Source: Corbicula japonica (lineage: Eukaryota; Mollusca; Bivalvia; Venerida; Cyrenidae). From it: a stretch of 64,000 nucleotides of DNA. Below the pieces are notes generated by a model that did not search any database, was not told the DNA's origin, and saw only the letters and a list, made by a program, of their open reading frames with translations. The position numbers were made by a program, and so were the translations under genes. The stretch lies in contig JAZAYU010000181.1 in NCBI GenBank assembly GCA_038501625.1, positions 1-64,000 on the forward strand, given 5' to 3'. Each line of letters begins with the position of its first letter. The stretch's first letter is position 1. This document shows positions 1 to 12,800 of the stretch, one piece after another.

Positions 1-239
1 GATATTGTAAACATGGTAGAAACTATGTGGTGAAAGGTTCTCCATCCATCAGTAGAAAATTATATGATGGATGCAGTGACTGACATTTCAGTAATTCTGA
101 TGGTCGAATACCAATAGGGAATGATTGTGACAAGATAGAAAACATGTCACTTATTCCTAATGGTGCTTTACTGCAGAGAAACATTGATAAGCACTTGGCA
201 GTGTTTTCATACTTTGTACAGATTTTGTGGTGTGTATGT

Positions 240-447
240 TTAACCCTTCCCTCCATATATATACGCAGTTTTATGCATGTGCGACCAGTGCTGTCTGATC
301 AGGATCTGCACTGGTTGCATTTTGGTCAGAAATAACCTAACGAATAAAAAAGTGAACAGTTTAGATCCTGATCAGACTTTTCCCACTGATCTGGATCTAA
401 ACTGTTTGCCCATGCAACAAAGGTGTATCTCTGGAGAAAAGGGTTAA
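240..447. mobile_element. Family A TTAA element
   Basis: Runs from TTAACCCTTCC to AAAAGGGTTAA. Left hairpin shortened, right hairpin present. Confidence 0.8.
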
Positions 448-493
448 ATGTGGACTTGTTGACTTGGCAGAATTTGATTTTTCTATTTTACAG

Positions 494-655
494 AATCTAC
501 ACTGTTCACTTTTAGATTTATTTATATTAGGATATTTCTGAGCAAAAAGCAAAATAGTGCAGATCCAGATCAGATGGCATGGATGTTGGTTGATCTGGAT
601 CTACATTGGTTGCACATGCGATAAAACATGTATATATGTAGGAAAGGGATAGTGT
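494..655. mobile_element. Family A fragment
   Basis: Right module (gtgcagatccagatcag...tgatctggatctac) plus the tail tatatgtaggaaaggg; the left end is lost. Confidence 0.65.
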
Positions 656-674
656 GGTTTTATTTGAAGATTAT

Positions 675-784
675 GGCTGAAGGTTAAAAAGCTGAGCATG
701 GAAATCCAGGTTAGATGCCATTTCAGCCAATCAGATGCTTGAGATTTGAGACTGGTTTCCATGTTCAGCTTTATAACCTTGGGC
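675..784. mobile_element. Family B hairpin element (short)
   Basis: ggctgaagg...ccttgggc ends. The centre is shortened relative to the ~145-bp consensus. Confidence 0.75.
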
Positions 785-838
785 ATAATATTATGACTGT
801 ATTGCGAAACTAAATAAATCATTTAATATCTCTTACAG

Positions 839-897
839 CACCAAGACATCAGGGGAAGGTGGCAGCCAAAATACAACAGCTTATGAACACACTAAAG
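839..897 (+). CDS. DIP2: DIP2 exon w1
   Basis: First visible coding exon, after tcttacag and before gtatgt. It enters needing one base from the previous exon and ends at a codon boundary. It encodes KIQQLMNTLK, the conserved start of the DIP2 core after the low-complexity N-terminal linker. Confidence 0.9.
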
Positions 898-3800
898 GTA
901 TGTTACATTACCCCCACCTCCAGGCCCAACATCCTCAGCTTCGTTTCCCATTTCTAATGGGTTTTTGTGTCGCTCTTTCGAAGATAAGGCGATACATAGG
1001 GAGCGATACATAGGGATCGCTTTGTCCATCTGTCCGTCTGTCCATCCGTCGTTCTGTCACGAAAACGTTGGCTATAACTGCCATTTCTTAATATTTTTTT
1101 CCAAGGGATATGTCTTGTAAATTATCTTGGGTACCCCTGACACTTTAGTCAGATGTACAGTATATGGGTTTGATCACGTGTGCAAACATTGTAGATCCAG
1201 ATCAGCCAGCACATCCATGCCATCTAATCTGGATCTACACTGGCCACTTCTTGGTAAAATATTACCTCATGTGTCTAAAAGCCAACATTTTAGTTCCTAA
1301 TCAGATGGCACGGATGTGCTGGCTGATCTGGATCTACAATGTTGGCTCATCATCATGGTTAACAGTCATAAGGGGTATAGGATATCAGTAGCGATGCATA
1401 ATATCAAGATAACAGATTAAAGGAAAAGTGCATACCAAAATCAATAATATAAATGGGTGATAGTTTGATGAACTGTATATTTCAGTTTATCAAAATAGGC
1501 GTGATAAGGAAGTGTTGAATTTTGCATGTTTATTACCACAATATGCTCACCACAAGGTGTAGGAGTGTGCATTATATTGAGCAAATATTTCTAAATTTGT
1601 TTAAGTTTGCCAAAATCTTGCTAATCCTTGTGCCTTTTAAAGGTGTAAATTACTGGTAATTCAGTTTACATAACACCTCATATTTGTTTATAAGGCAGAC
1701 TGACTTGGGAGATGTAAATGATTGGTTTATTGATCAGTTTTCATATTTTGATATTACAAGTAAAACGTGATTTTATTTTTTTTTTGGAAATTAGGGGAAG
1801 GACTTAAAGCACATTCACTGCTCAAAATGGGAAATATAACGCACAGACATATACAATTAAAAATAGTAGTAAAACTTCTAACCCAGAGAAGGACTCTGAA
1901 TTGTCCTCAGCTTCTCTTTCTACTGAGCCAAGGGAGAAGATTTTCACTAGCATGTTTGTTAAAGGAAACTGCAATGCTCTAAAATCTCTACATAAAATGT
2001 ATAACTTTTCCCTGCCCTTACAACCTATGCCAATCCCTGTAACCTGTTCTTTGTGTTATTACAGAGACCAAAGAGAAAACCCCTGACAGAGTATTTTGTG
2101 GAGGATGATGAGGCTTTAGAAGGTATGCAGGCATGATTAGCTGCTAATTAATGTGATCACTACTCACACATTTAACCCTTAACTCCATAATACATACACA
2201 TTTTATTGCATGTGCAAACAGTGAAGATCCATTTCAGCTGGCACATCCTTGCCATCAGATCAGAATCTACACTGTTCACCTCGCGATAAAAAATAACCGA
2301 ATGACTCTAAAAAGCAAACGGTGTAGATCCTGATCAGACTTCACAAATGTGTAGGCTGATTTGGATCTAACCTGGTCACACAATGAGATTTTGGCCATAA
2401 AATGGTGTAAAGGGTTAAATCAGACAATATACATGTATAATCAGTACAGTAACTCATAACTTTTTACTCCATGGCATATGGCTGTTATGGGAAAACAGTG
2501 TAGATCCAGATCAGCCGGCACAGATCTGGCACATCTGTGCCATCTGATCAATATCTACAATGTTCCCCAGGTCATTGAGTTGCATGTGAGACCATTGTTG
2601 CTCTATTTTAGTTGGCACATCTGTGCCATCTGATCTGGATCTACACTGGTTACTTTTTGGTTAGAAATAACCTAATGAATCTAGAATTGAATAGTGTAGA
2701 TCCTGATCAGATTGCACAGATGTACTGGCTGATCTGGATCAACACTGTTGGCATACAGGATTAAGCATATCCCTTGGAGTAAAGGATTCAAAGGTAGTAT
2801 CTAGCTTTAACCCTTTCCTGGATATATACGCATTTTTGCGCGTTTACGACCAGTGTAGATCCAGATCAGCCTGCACATTCGTGCCGTCGGATCAGGATCA
2901 GCACTGGTCGCATTTTGGTCAGTAATAACCTAATGAATCAAAAAGCGAACAGTTAAGATCCTGATCAGATGGCACGGATGTGCCGGCTGATCTGGATGTA
3001 AACTGTTCGCCCTAGCAATAAAGGTGTATCTATACAGGAAAGGGTTAATCATTATTGTTTACCCAAATAGGTAATCTAGCTTTGAACAATTTCAAGTTGT
3101 TTAGTTTGGAAATAATAATATGTAATAAAAAATTATCAACATAATATGTAACAAAATTATGAACATAATTATAATTGGAAAGTTCTGCAGAATGCCACTT
3201 GCTGATAATTAGTATTCACTAATTGTCTGAAGGAGCATGGAGTGTATATAATCAACAGCAAATTTGCTTGCCCAAGAAAAAAAAAATTTCCACGGTATTT
3301 TTTTTATTTTTACAGTTAAAGTTAACCGTTTACTCCATATAACATGTTTTATCATGTAGGTGAACAGTGTAGTCTCAGATCACTTGGCACATCTATGCTG
3401 TCTGATCGGAATCTACACTGTTCACTTTGAGATTCATTAGATTATTTCTGACCCAAGAAGCTAACCATGTAGATTTGCCAGGTGATCTGGATCTACACTG
3501 TTCGCCCATGTGATAAAACCTGTATGTATGTGGTGTACAGTTAACGTTTTCTGTGTGAAAGTTATCTGAACACATATTATATAAAATGAGTATTTTATAG
3601 AATTGTTACTGTAACACTAAATAATGCATTTAATCTTCTAAAAGGCATAAGTGTATTGTCAACTAGGCTCTGGCTCTCATTTGATGTAATCTTCTGGAAT
3701 TCACTTTATCAAGTACAATTTTAATATTCCTATTTTGAGTTGGATAAAAGACAATTAAAATATAAGATTTCTACTGTTGTTTTAGAGGAAAATGGTAAGA

Positions 3801-6800
3801 ACGTAATGTAGGGCTAAATCCAAGATACTTAAACAGATTGGGACTGCAAGAGCTGTCTTTGTAAAGAACTGTCTTCTCTTACATCAGTTGAATTGCATTT
3901 TCTTGTACACATTCATTTCTTTGATAAAATAAAGTTTAATTATTCCACAGGAGCCACTTGCTCGAAACTTTATCCACAGGTTCAAATTTCTTTCACTCTG
4001 GAAATTATTTAAATCTCAGATGAACATTTTAATTTAATAGCTTTAGATGGAATTACAAGTATTTAATTTCTGTTGTTTTTTTTTCGTGGGATTTATGAAC
4101 TGAATTAAGATCAAGTCATATGTTACTTAACAGATTTTACCCACGCATATACCATGAAAAAAAAGTCCTTATTTTCTTGCTTTGTTTGATGTTGGGTTTA
4201 TCTTGGATCTAGCCTCAAGAAAAGTAATGTACATTGTTCTAAGAGCTACAAACATTATAATGCTGACCTTCTGTATTAGAGAGCTTGTAAATAAAATACT
4301 GGGCCAATGATCATACACACTGAGGCTGGAAACCAGTCTGAAAATCTGTCACTTGTGATTGGTCAGTTTGCAGACTGGGTTCATTTTCAACCAATCAGCT
4401 GCTTAAGATTGCTGACTGGTTTCCAGTCTTTTATATGGTCTTGGACAGCTCTAATCTAAGTCTTGAAAAATAGTCTGAGGTTTTCTGAAGAAACCATTAT
4501 AACATAGAATGAAACATTCAACCTGTAGACATGTGAAGATTCTCTTCTGATTTAATATGAAGATTTTCTCTGTCCATACATGCAAATGAATAGGTTCTGT
4601 TTGTTTAGTACCATAATTACTAGGTATATCCTTAAGCATGTACAAGTTTTCATACTAGAACCTTGTACTTAAATCATCCAATAGACTTGCATAGGTGTCG
4701 AGTTGATGAAGAAAATCCTCAAGAATATCAAATAACCATTAACGATTGTCTAAAATATAATCAAAATGTTGCCAGTAATTGATCAGCTACTGGCTTTTAA
4801 CTCTTTACTCCATTATTGTGTGGGGAAAAAGTGTAGATCCAGGTCAGCCAGCACATGCATGCCATCTGATCAGGATCTACACCATTTGCTTTTAAATTCC
4901 TTAGGTTATTTCTGACCAAGAGGCAATCAGTGCAAATCCAGATCAACAGGCATGGATGTGCTGGCTGATCTTGATCTACACTTTTTGCACTTGCATTAAC
5001 CCTTTCCTCCATATATACGCATTTTTACGCATGTGTGACCAGTGTAGATCAAGATCAGCCGGCACATCTGTGCCGTCTGATCAGGATCTGCACTGGTTGC
5101 ATTTTGGTCAGAAATAATCTAATAAATAAAAAAGCAAACAGTTTAGATCCTGATCAGACGGCATGGATGTACAGCCTGATCTGGATCTAAACTGTTTGCC
5201 CACGCAATAAAGGTGTGTCTGGAGGAAAGGGTTAAAATGGGTATATATTGAGCAAAGGGTTAATATCAGTGGAATTTCATTAAACAATTAATGGACTGGT
5301 GTAAATCACTAGAAAGGTGCATCTATTATATTGAAATAATGGATATTGGGTCATTGAAATAGTACAAATAAAAAAACTCTGAAGAGGTTCTAGTATGAAA
5401 AAGGTATTAAGCATGTATCTCAACTTGGAATAGGTAGTGCCCAGTTCCCATTAGATGTTTGTTAAAATCATTCTTACGCATTCATACCTGCTGAAAAAAA
5501 ATCATTTAATGTTGGATGTTACATTACCCGGGCTACATGATCCTGTCAACAAATCGAGTTAGGAATCTTTTAACCCTTTACTTCATGGGATGTTGCTCTT
5601 ATCGCATCAATGAACAGTGTAGATCCGGATCAGCTGCCATATCCTTGCTGTCTGATCAGGAGCTGCACTATTCTGATCAGGTTGCACAGATTTGTTTGCT
5701 GATCTGGATCTACACTTTTCGCCAATGGGATAACAGTAATATCCTTTGAAGTAAAGGGGTAGGTAACCCATGCATCTTTCATAAGTTTAATAATATGGAT
5801 AAAATTTTCTTGACTCTTTCTGACATGTTACAACTCATTTTGTTATGTACTGTTGTTGATTCAGAAGTTAGCTGTAAAAGCTTAACTGAGCTTATGTTGT
5901 AATGTTTCAATCTTTCTGACTCTCAGTAAAATGTATCTCATCTTATTCATTGACTAGCAAAATATCTTGGAGTATCATTTGTTTATAAAGCATAAATTAA
6001 TCTACATGTAGATGAACAAGTATAACTTGAATTTCTCCTTTGTCTAAAATTGTATTCCTATACAACTTTTGTATTTGTTAATATATTCTGTTTCAAGTTT
6101 CAGATCTGATTATATCATGTACCCACATTTTCTTATGCACTGGTGACTTTTTACAGTGTGACTTGATCTAGGAAAAGCTTTTATACCGGTTATTCAAAAA
6201 AAAACTTTTTCTTCATTGTGTACCTGTTTAATTGTTAATAAGAAAAATAAGTTCTTTGTTTCATGTAGAAACAACAGTATTTCTCATGATTACACTTTAC
6301 TCCATATTACATGTATACGCATTTATGGCATGGACAAACAGTGTAGATCCAGTGTAGATCCAGATCAGCGGGCACATCTTTGCCATCTGATCTGGATCTA
6401 CACGTTTCACTTTTTGGTTTCACAGGTTATTTCTGACAAACAGTGTAGATCCAGATCAGCAGGCACATCTGTGCCAGCTGATCTGGATCTACACTGGTTG
6501 CCTATGTGATAGAAGTTGCATATATGGAGTAAAGTGCCAAAATCTCTCCCATTGTCATGAAAATTACGTTATAGGTCTGGTAAGGTGTTTACAGAACTAG
6601 CTGATGTGGAGAGTTTGTCAACAGACATTGAATTTGACATCTGTTTTTTTCAATGTCTCTTATAAGTAATCTTGAATTCAGCTTTTTTCCATGTACAGGA
6701 AATTGCCATTAAAACTTATATATCACCCTTTTGAGTATTAAAAATGAAATCGATGTTAAAATTACTGAGAATGAAGATTAATGCCAGCCAGTTTTGTGAA

Positions 6801-9800
6801 CACTGAACTGACTGTTTTCATTGTATTCATTTCACTCTGTAACTAAATGAATAAAGGATACTCCTTTAAATAACATATGATATAAATTTGGAGTTCAGTG
6901 CCCAAGGTTATAAAACTGAGATTGGAAACCAGTCTCAAATCTCAAGCATCTGATTGGCTGAAATGGCGACCAGTCTCCATTTCAGCCAATCAGATGCTTG
7001 AGATTTGAGACTGGTTTCCAATCTCAGTTTTATAACCTTCAGCCCTGATTTTGAAGAATTCACCAGTTGTACTTGTAAATCAGAAATAATAATTACAATA
7101 AAATATGTTAGGTGTGTGTATATTATTTATCTAAAAATGTGGTGTTCTTTAAATTGTAGCCCCGCCTCCAGATCCTAATGCCCCCAAGCCAGAGGGCAGT
7201 ACACTGAGCCCGGTACCAGGGGAGTCACTTGTGGTATGTAATATGTCTTTGCTTTCAGTTTGTTTGGAAGCTCATTTTGTCAGTATGATTTAATTTGAAC
7301 CTATATTGCACTTTGACAGTTGCATAAAACCAAATAATAAACTACCAGTAAATAAAAGAACTGGAACACTGAGGTGAATGTCTTAAAATTGTGAAAGAAT
7401 GCCCATGCAAACAATCATTAATCTGGCTTGTGTGTGAAAATTATTGCCTGTGGAATGATATGATATGATATAAACAGTAATTTATTTACTGATACAGGTG
7501 CCATCAGGATTACCTCGGAACCTGGAAGCAGCGTTACACCGTTATGGTTCCTCTACGTACAAGGCGCTGGCCGTCACTGTGCTAGATCAAAATGGAAAAC
7601 CAACTGTGAATCTCTCCTATGGTAATGTTACAAAGAGATTAATTATTGGTATAACCCCTTCCTTCATAGACACACCTTTATTGTGTGGGCGAACAGTTAA
7701 AATCCAGATCAGCCGGCACATCTGTGCCATCTGATCAGGATCTAAACTGTGGGCTTTTTTATAAGTTATTTCTGACCAAAATGCGACAAGTGCAGATCCT
7801 GATCAAATGGCACTGATGTGCTGGTTGATCTGGATCTACACTGGTCGCATAAAAATGCATATATATGGAGCAAAGGGTTAAAGACTTTGTTGGTGTGAAA
7901 TCAATCGTACTGATTAAGTAATATACTGGATCTGCATCACACTCCATACTTAGCAAGGGACATCATTCCACCAGTAAATAGGAACCCCTTTGTTCATAAA
8001 TTTGTCTTGTTATCATAACATTGGCTATACTTTGACATTTCTTAATTTTTGTTTTTAAACTTTTCAATCAAATGGTTTATGACAACAGGTAAATGGTGAG
8101 GTCAAGGTTGCATTAATTAAGTTATTTATTTGAAGAAATGTGTGAATGTGTGGGATTGTATGCCTGAGCAAAAATGTCATATAATTATGTTTTATGTGCG
8201 AATTTCGATCCCCACAAAATAGTGACAATTTCTTACTTGTACCATTGCAGGAAAGTTGCTGAGCAAAACATTGAAGATTGCATACAATCTGTTAAATAAA
8301 GTAGGTCAGAAGGGGGAAGTGCCAATAAAACCAGGAGACAGGGTAAGTAGGACGATGTCAGAACTCAAAATGCTGGCAAATCAATTTATTGTTTTCCTCG
8401 GAAAGTTTGTATTTTCTTGAAACAAGAATTTTCCTAAATTGGAATCGGGAAAAATCTCATGACACATGAGTTTTGTGACTGAGCACGACCGGTTTGTTGT
8501 GTCACAATGGGTAGGATTCTTATAAGTTTATTCTTAACAAATTGAGATGTTTTTGTAGTACAATTTTTACCGTGTTGTTCTAATTTATTTTAGGTAGCAT
8601 TAGTTTATCCAAACAACGATCCTATATCATTTATCAACGGGTTTTATGGCTGCCTGATGGCAGGTGTGGTTCCAGTACCTGTAGAAGTACCAACTTCAAG
8701 AAGGGTAAGTTATCTATCCTCCCCATGCTTCCCATGGGCGACAGATCAGCCTGCACATCGAGGTAGTTTGATCTGCATCTTCATTTGTGTTTTGTCATAA
8801 ATATCAGAAAAAATAAACTTAAGAGCAATTATTGTAGATCTGGGTCCGAGGTTAGAATCCTGACTGAGACTGCATTTTGCCTGATTATAACATAGAGGCT
8901 GATATGGTTAGATTTGGAGCTCTGCTAGGTGAAGCAAAGGCTGGGTTTGCCACAGAGATCTTGAAAAAATTAGGATTCTGCATATAAATAAGTCAGGCTT
9001 TTAAATACAGAAGATAAATTCAATTAATTACAACAGTAATTCTTTTTCAACCCCAATGAATCAATGTTACTTTCAGAGCTAAGTGTACTGGTTCGAACCC
9101 ATATCACATTTTTAGCCAAATGAATCTTACCGGGTAATAAATGATACACAACTCTACTGCAGAACAAACCAGTGTATTGTGAGTCACCTATAGTACTTGT
9201 GTACATGTTGTAGGATGCTGGCGGCCAGGGTGTAGGATTCCTGCTCGGCAGTCTGAACGTGTGCCACGCCCTTACATCAGAAGCATGTCTCAAAGGTCTC
9301 AGTAAAACTGCTAACGGAGAAGTCGTCACTTTCAGAGGTAAGAGTTACTGATAACTTACCACATGCTTCGTAAACTGGGTGATGACTTTAAAAAACTTAC
9401 AAACATGCAAAGTTTTTTTTAGGGGAATTCTGGAGTGAGGGAGCTGTATTTCAGGGTGTTATGAGCAGATAATACTGTTAATTATTACAAATGTTTCAGG
9501 TTGGCCACGCCTCAGTTGGCTGTCCACAGACAGTATGTCCAAACTGCCAAAAGACTGGCAGCCCCCACCCAAAGCCTCCGAGGACATACCTGCCTATGTG
9601 GAGGTAAAGGAAATACAGAATCGATCTGATACGGTAACCAAGACAGTCTATATTTAGTAACACACAGGAAATGATGTCACACTCTGACACAGGAAGTGAT
9701 GTCATTTCTTCTACATCTCCACTGAAGAGCTTCATACATTTTCAGTACAATTTCAAAAACAGGCGCTAGTATTTTTGTATTTGGTACCCATTTATTCCCT

Positions 9801-12800
9801 GTTAAATTGATTTAGGGTAAGATGAAATTGTGGATTGGTTACCTTTTTAGTCAGTTTGCCATAAAACAAAGTTTGTATAGTTGTGTTTTCTGGCTTACAA
9901 TAATGTGTGCTTGATTTAGGCATGCAAGTTTTTCATGCAGTATTTTTATTCAAGTTTTCTATAGTTTGTTTGATTCTTTATTTCTTGGTGAAAACAAAAT
10001 ATAAAAAAGAGTTTTGCAGTAGAAAGAACCCTGCAATTTGAGATTTTGTAATGACGCTCTGATGTATGCATGAAAATAACAGCATGATCTAGGTGTCGTG
10101 TTTATTTGTACTTCTGGACCCAAGGTTATAAAACTGAAAATGGAAACTAATCTTAAGCATCTGATTGGCTGAAATGGTGACCAGTCGCCATTTCAGCCAA
10201 TCAGATGCTTAAGATTTGAGACTAGTTTCAACCCTCAGTTCTATTATCTTCTGTTGTGTCGTGCAGTGAAACTCTGATATTCAATCAATCCACCTTTGAT
10301 AAAGTATCAAAATTCATTTGTAATTTCACAAGAGTATTTATTATAGTTATAAAAAAAATAGTGCAAAAGGTCTGAAATGGTACAAATAATAAAGTCGAAT
10401 ATATTCTTGGATTGTTCATAATATAGTGGTGGTTTAATGAAGAGTTTTACTGTATGTGATTGCATGAGTTGTCGATCTCGTAACCCTTTACTCCATATAT
10501 ACATCCATATCAGGGGGCACATCTGTGCCATCGGATCAGCATCTATGCTGTTAACTTTTAGATTCATAAGAATATTACTGACAAATAAGTGACTGGTAAA
10601 GAAAACAGACAGCATGAATGTTCTGGCTGGTCTGGATCTGCACTGGTTGCACACACAAAAAAACCCATTTAAATGGATAATGGAGTAAAGGATAATAATA
10701 ACAATACGAAGAGAAGCATACACTGAACAGAGGGATAATTATAAAGGTAAAGGTTTGGGTTTATAGTCTGGTATGTATATTCATATTCACCTGACTTCAC
10801 ACTTTTACCTGCTGATCATTGGATATATAAGTCACTCGTTATGCGCCAAAGGCAGCCTTGGAACATTGGCTTATATTCCCCACAGGTACCCGTTTATACA
10901 CCTGGGTGGAGGGAAGTAATGAAGGCTTAATTGCTTGCTCAAGAAAATTAGCGGCCTGACTGGGGCTCGAACCCGGGACACCTCAATTCCTAAGTGAGCA
11001 CTATAGCACTGGACCACTGCTGCCTTCAATTGTCAGCTTTTTGTCAACAGGGTTTATTAACTGTCCTAGAAATCTGGAAAAACTGTTTAAAATTTTGACT
11101 GCTCAGGGCCTGAAAAATTAACAGATTTCAAATTTTAAGAAAGTCTGAATCCTGTTTTAGTGAGTTCTTCTGTAAAACAAACAACAACAGTCAACTGCAC
11201 ACCAATACATTCAGTCACATAAAAACCATCCATGATTATGATTAAGGTTTAACAATTTTTTTTGTTAAGTCGTTTGAAAACATATGTTCAGATTGACCAG
11301 GCAGAATGATGTTGTTTGTTACATGTGCTGGTATTTTTGTGCTCACATAGTGTAGCAGCACATTCTAATATTGTTAAATGGTGGTGGGGAACACGGAGTA
11401 ATGAATGTTTGATGCAAACATGTCTCTTTCTATACTTAACCAAAGATGTTATTTGTGGATTCTCTACACCAATAGTCCATTATTTCATGAGTACAGCTAA
11501 GTTCTCCATTTCTGACTAGTGTAGATCCAGATCAGCCTTCACATTAATATAATCTGATCTTTGTCTACACTCTTCACTTTCAGATTCATCAGTTTATTTC
11601 TGACCAAAAACATGGGGTTCCATTTATCAAACGATGACTTTTGAAATTTCCGAAAAACATTTTTTGATCCATATGATTTTAGCTGAATGTCTTAAATTAG
11701 GGGTATTTTGGTTATTAATTTGCAGAATCTCTCAAACAAAGATCAAAATCACCTTAAATGGAATCCCTAAAGAAGCACATAATGGTAACAGTCTGTCACT
11801 TTAGTGCAAAAACAGGTGCCATTGAAAGAAGTGGTAATATCATGTTTGCACAAAGGTGACAATGTGATAAAAGCTGTATCCATGGTAACCATGGAGTATA
11901 GTGTTAAGAAAACTTTGTTTTCAGAAAATTCACTTTAGCGTTTAATAGTGTTCACTTCTAAAAGCAAACAGTGTAGACCTGATCAGATGGCATGGCTGTG
12001 CTGGCTGATCTAGATCTACACTGTTCACCCATGTGATTAAAGGTGTAAAAATTGTGTATAGGGTTAGTTGTACTAAAATGTGAGATACGGCTCATATTCC
12101 ATGTGTAAACAGTGTAACTGCAGCTCAGCCAGCACCTCTGTGAAGTCTGATCAGGATCTACTGCTTGCTGTTAGATTCATTAGGTTATTTCTGACCTATA
12201 AATAAACAGTGTAGATCAAGGATGTCCCAGCTGATTTAGATTTGCACTTTTCAACAATGCTATACGAGTCAAATCTATGGATTAGCTACCTTGTTTTCAG
12301 ATGTATAATATTTGTACTCAATATTTCATATTTGTCTCACCTTATTTTTTGAAAAAATGCCTCATTTCAAAATATAAAGGCCCTGCCTTGTTAAAAACAT
12401 GTATTGATTCTGAAAAATTCCTGAAACTCATTATATAATGAGCTTGTTTTGTGTTTTTATTTTTAAAAGCAATAAATATCCAGTAAAAAGTTCATTTTAT
12501 AACAATAATTTACGCCTAAGGTCACTATGTACAATAACTTGTGATTATTGTTGTGTATGTTTTCAGTACGCAACAGGCAAGGATGGTAGTACTGTTGGAG
12601 TGACAGTAACCCGGAATGGTGCCCTCAGTCATTGTAGAACACTTACTGTAGCTTGTAACTACACAGAAGGTAGTGCTTACTATTCAACTTTTTATGTCAC
12701 TCTTTTGATGAAAAAGTGCTTAATAGGGATCAATTTGTATGTCTGTCCATCACGAAACTTTACATTGGCTATAACTTTCGTTTCACACTAGGTTTTAACT

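Noticed and set aside
1..838. Additional DIP2 exon before 839
   Set aside because: No in-phase splice-bounded segment resembling the DIP2 N-terminal region was found; the segment is family A and B repeats plus unassigned DNA.
1164..1391. Open frames with recurring QCRSRSA / DPDQPAHPC / LIRICTG peptides (for example 6216-6509, 32408-32809, 37392-37595, 61721-61927)
   Set aside because: These are translations of family A elements in various frames, not protein genes.
10950..11026. Functional tRNA gene on the minus strand
   Set aside because: The B-box is good, but the acceptor stem does not pair and SINE body sequence is attached.
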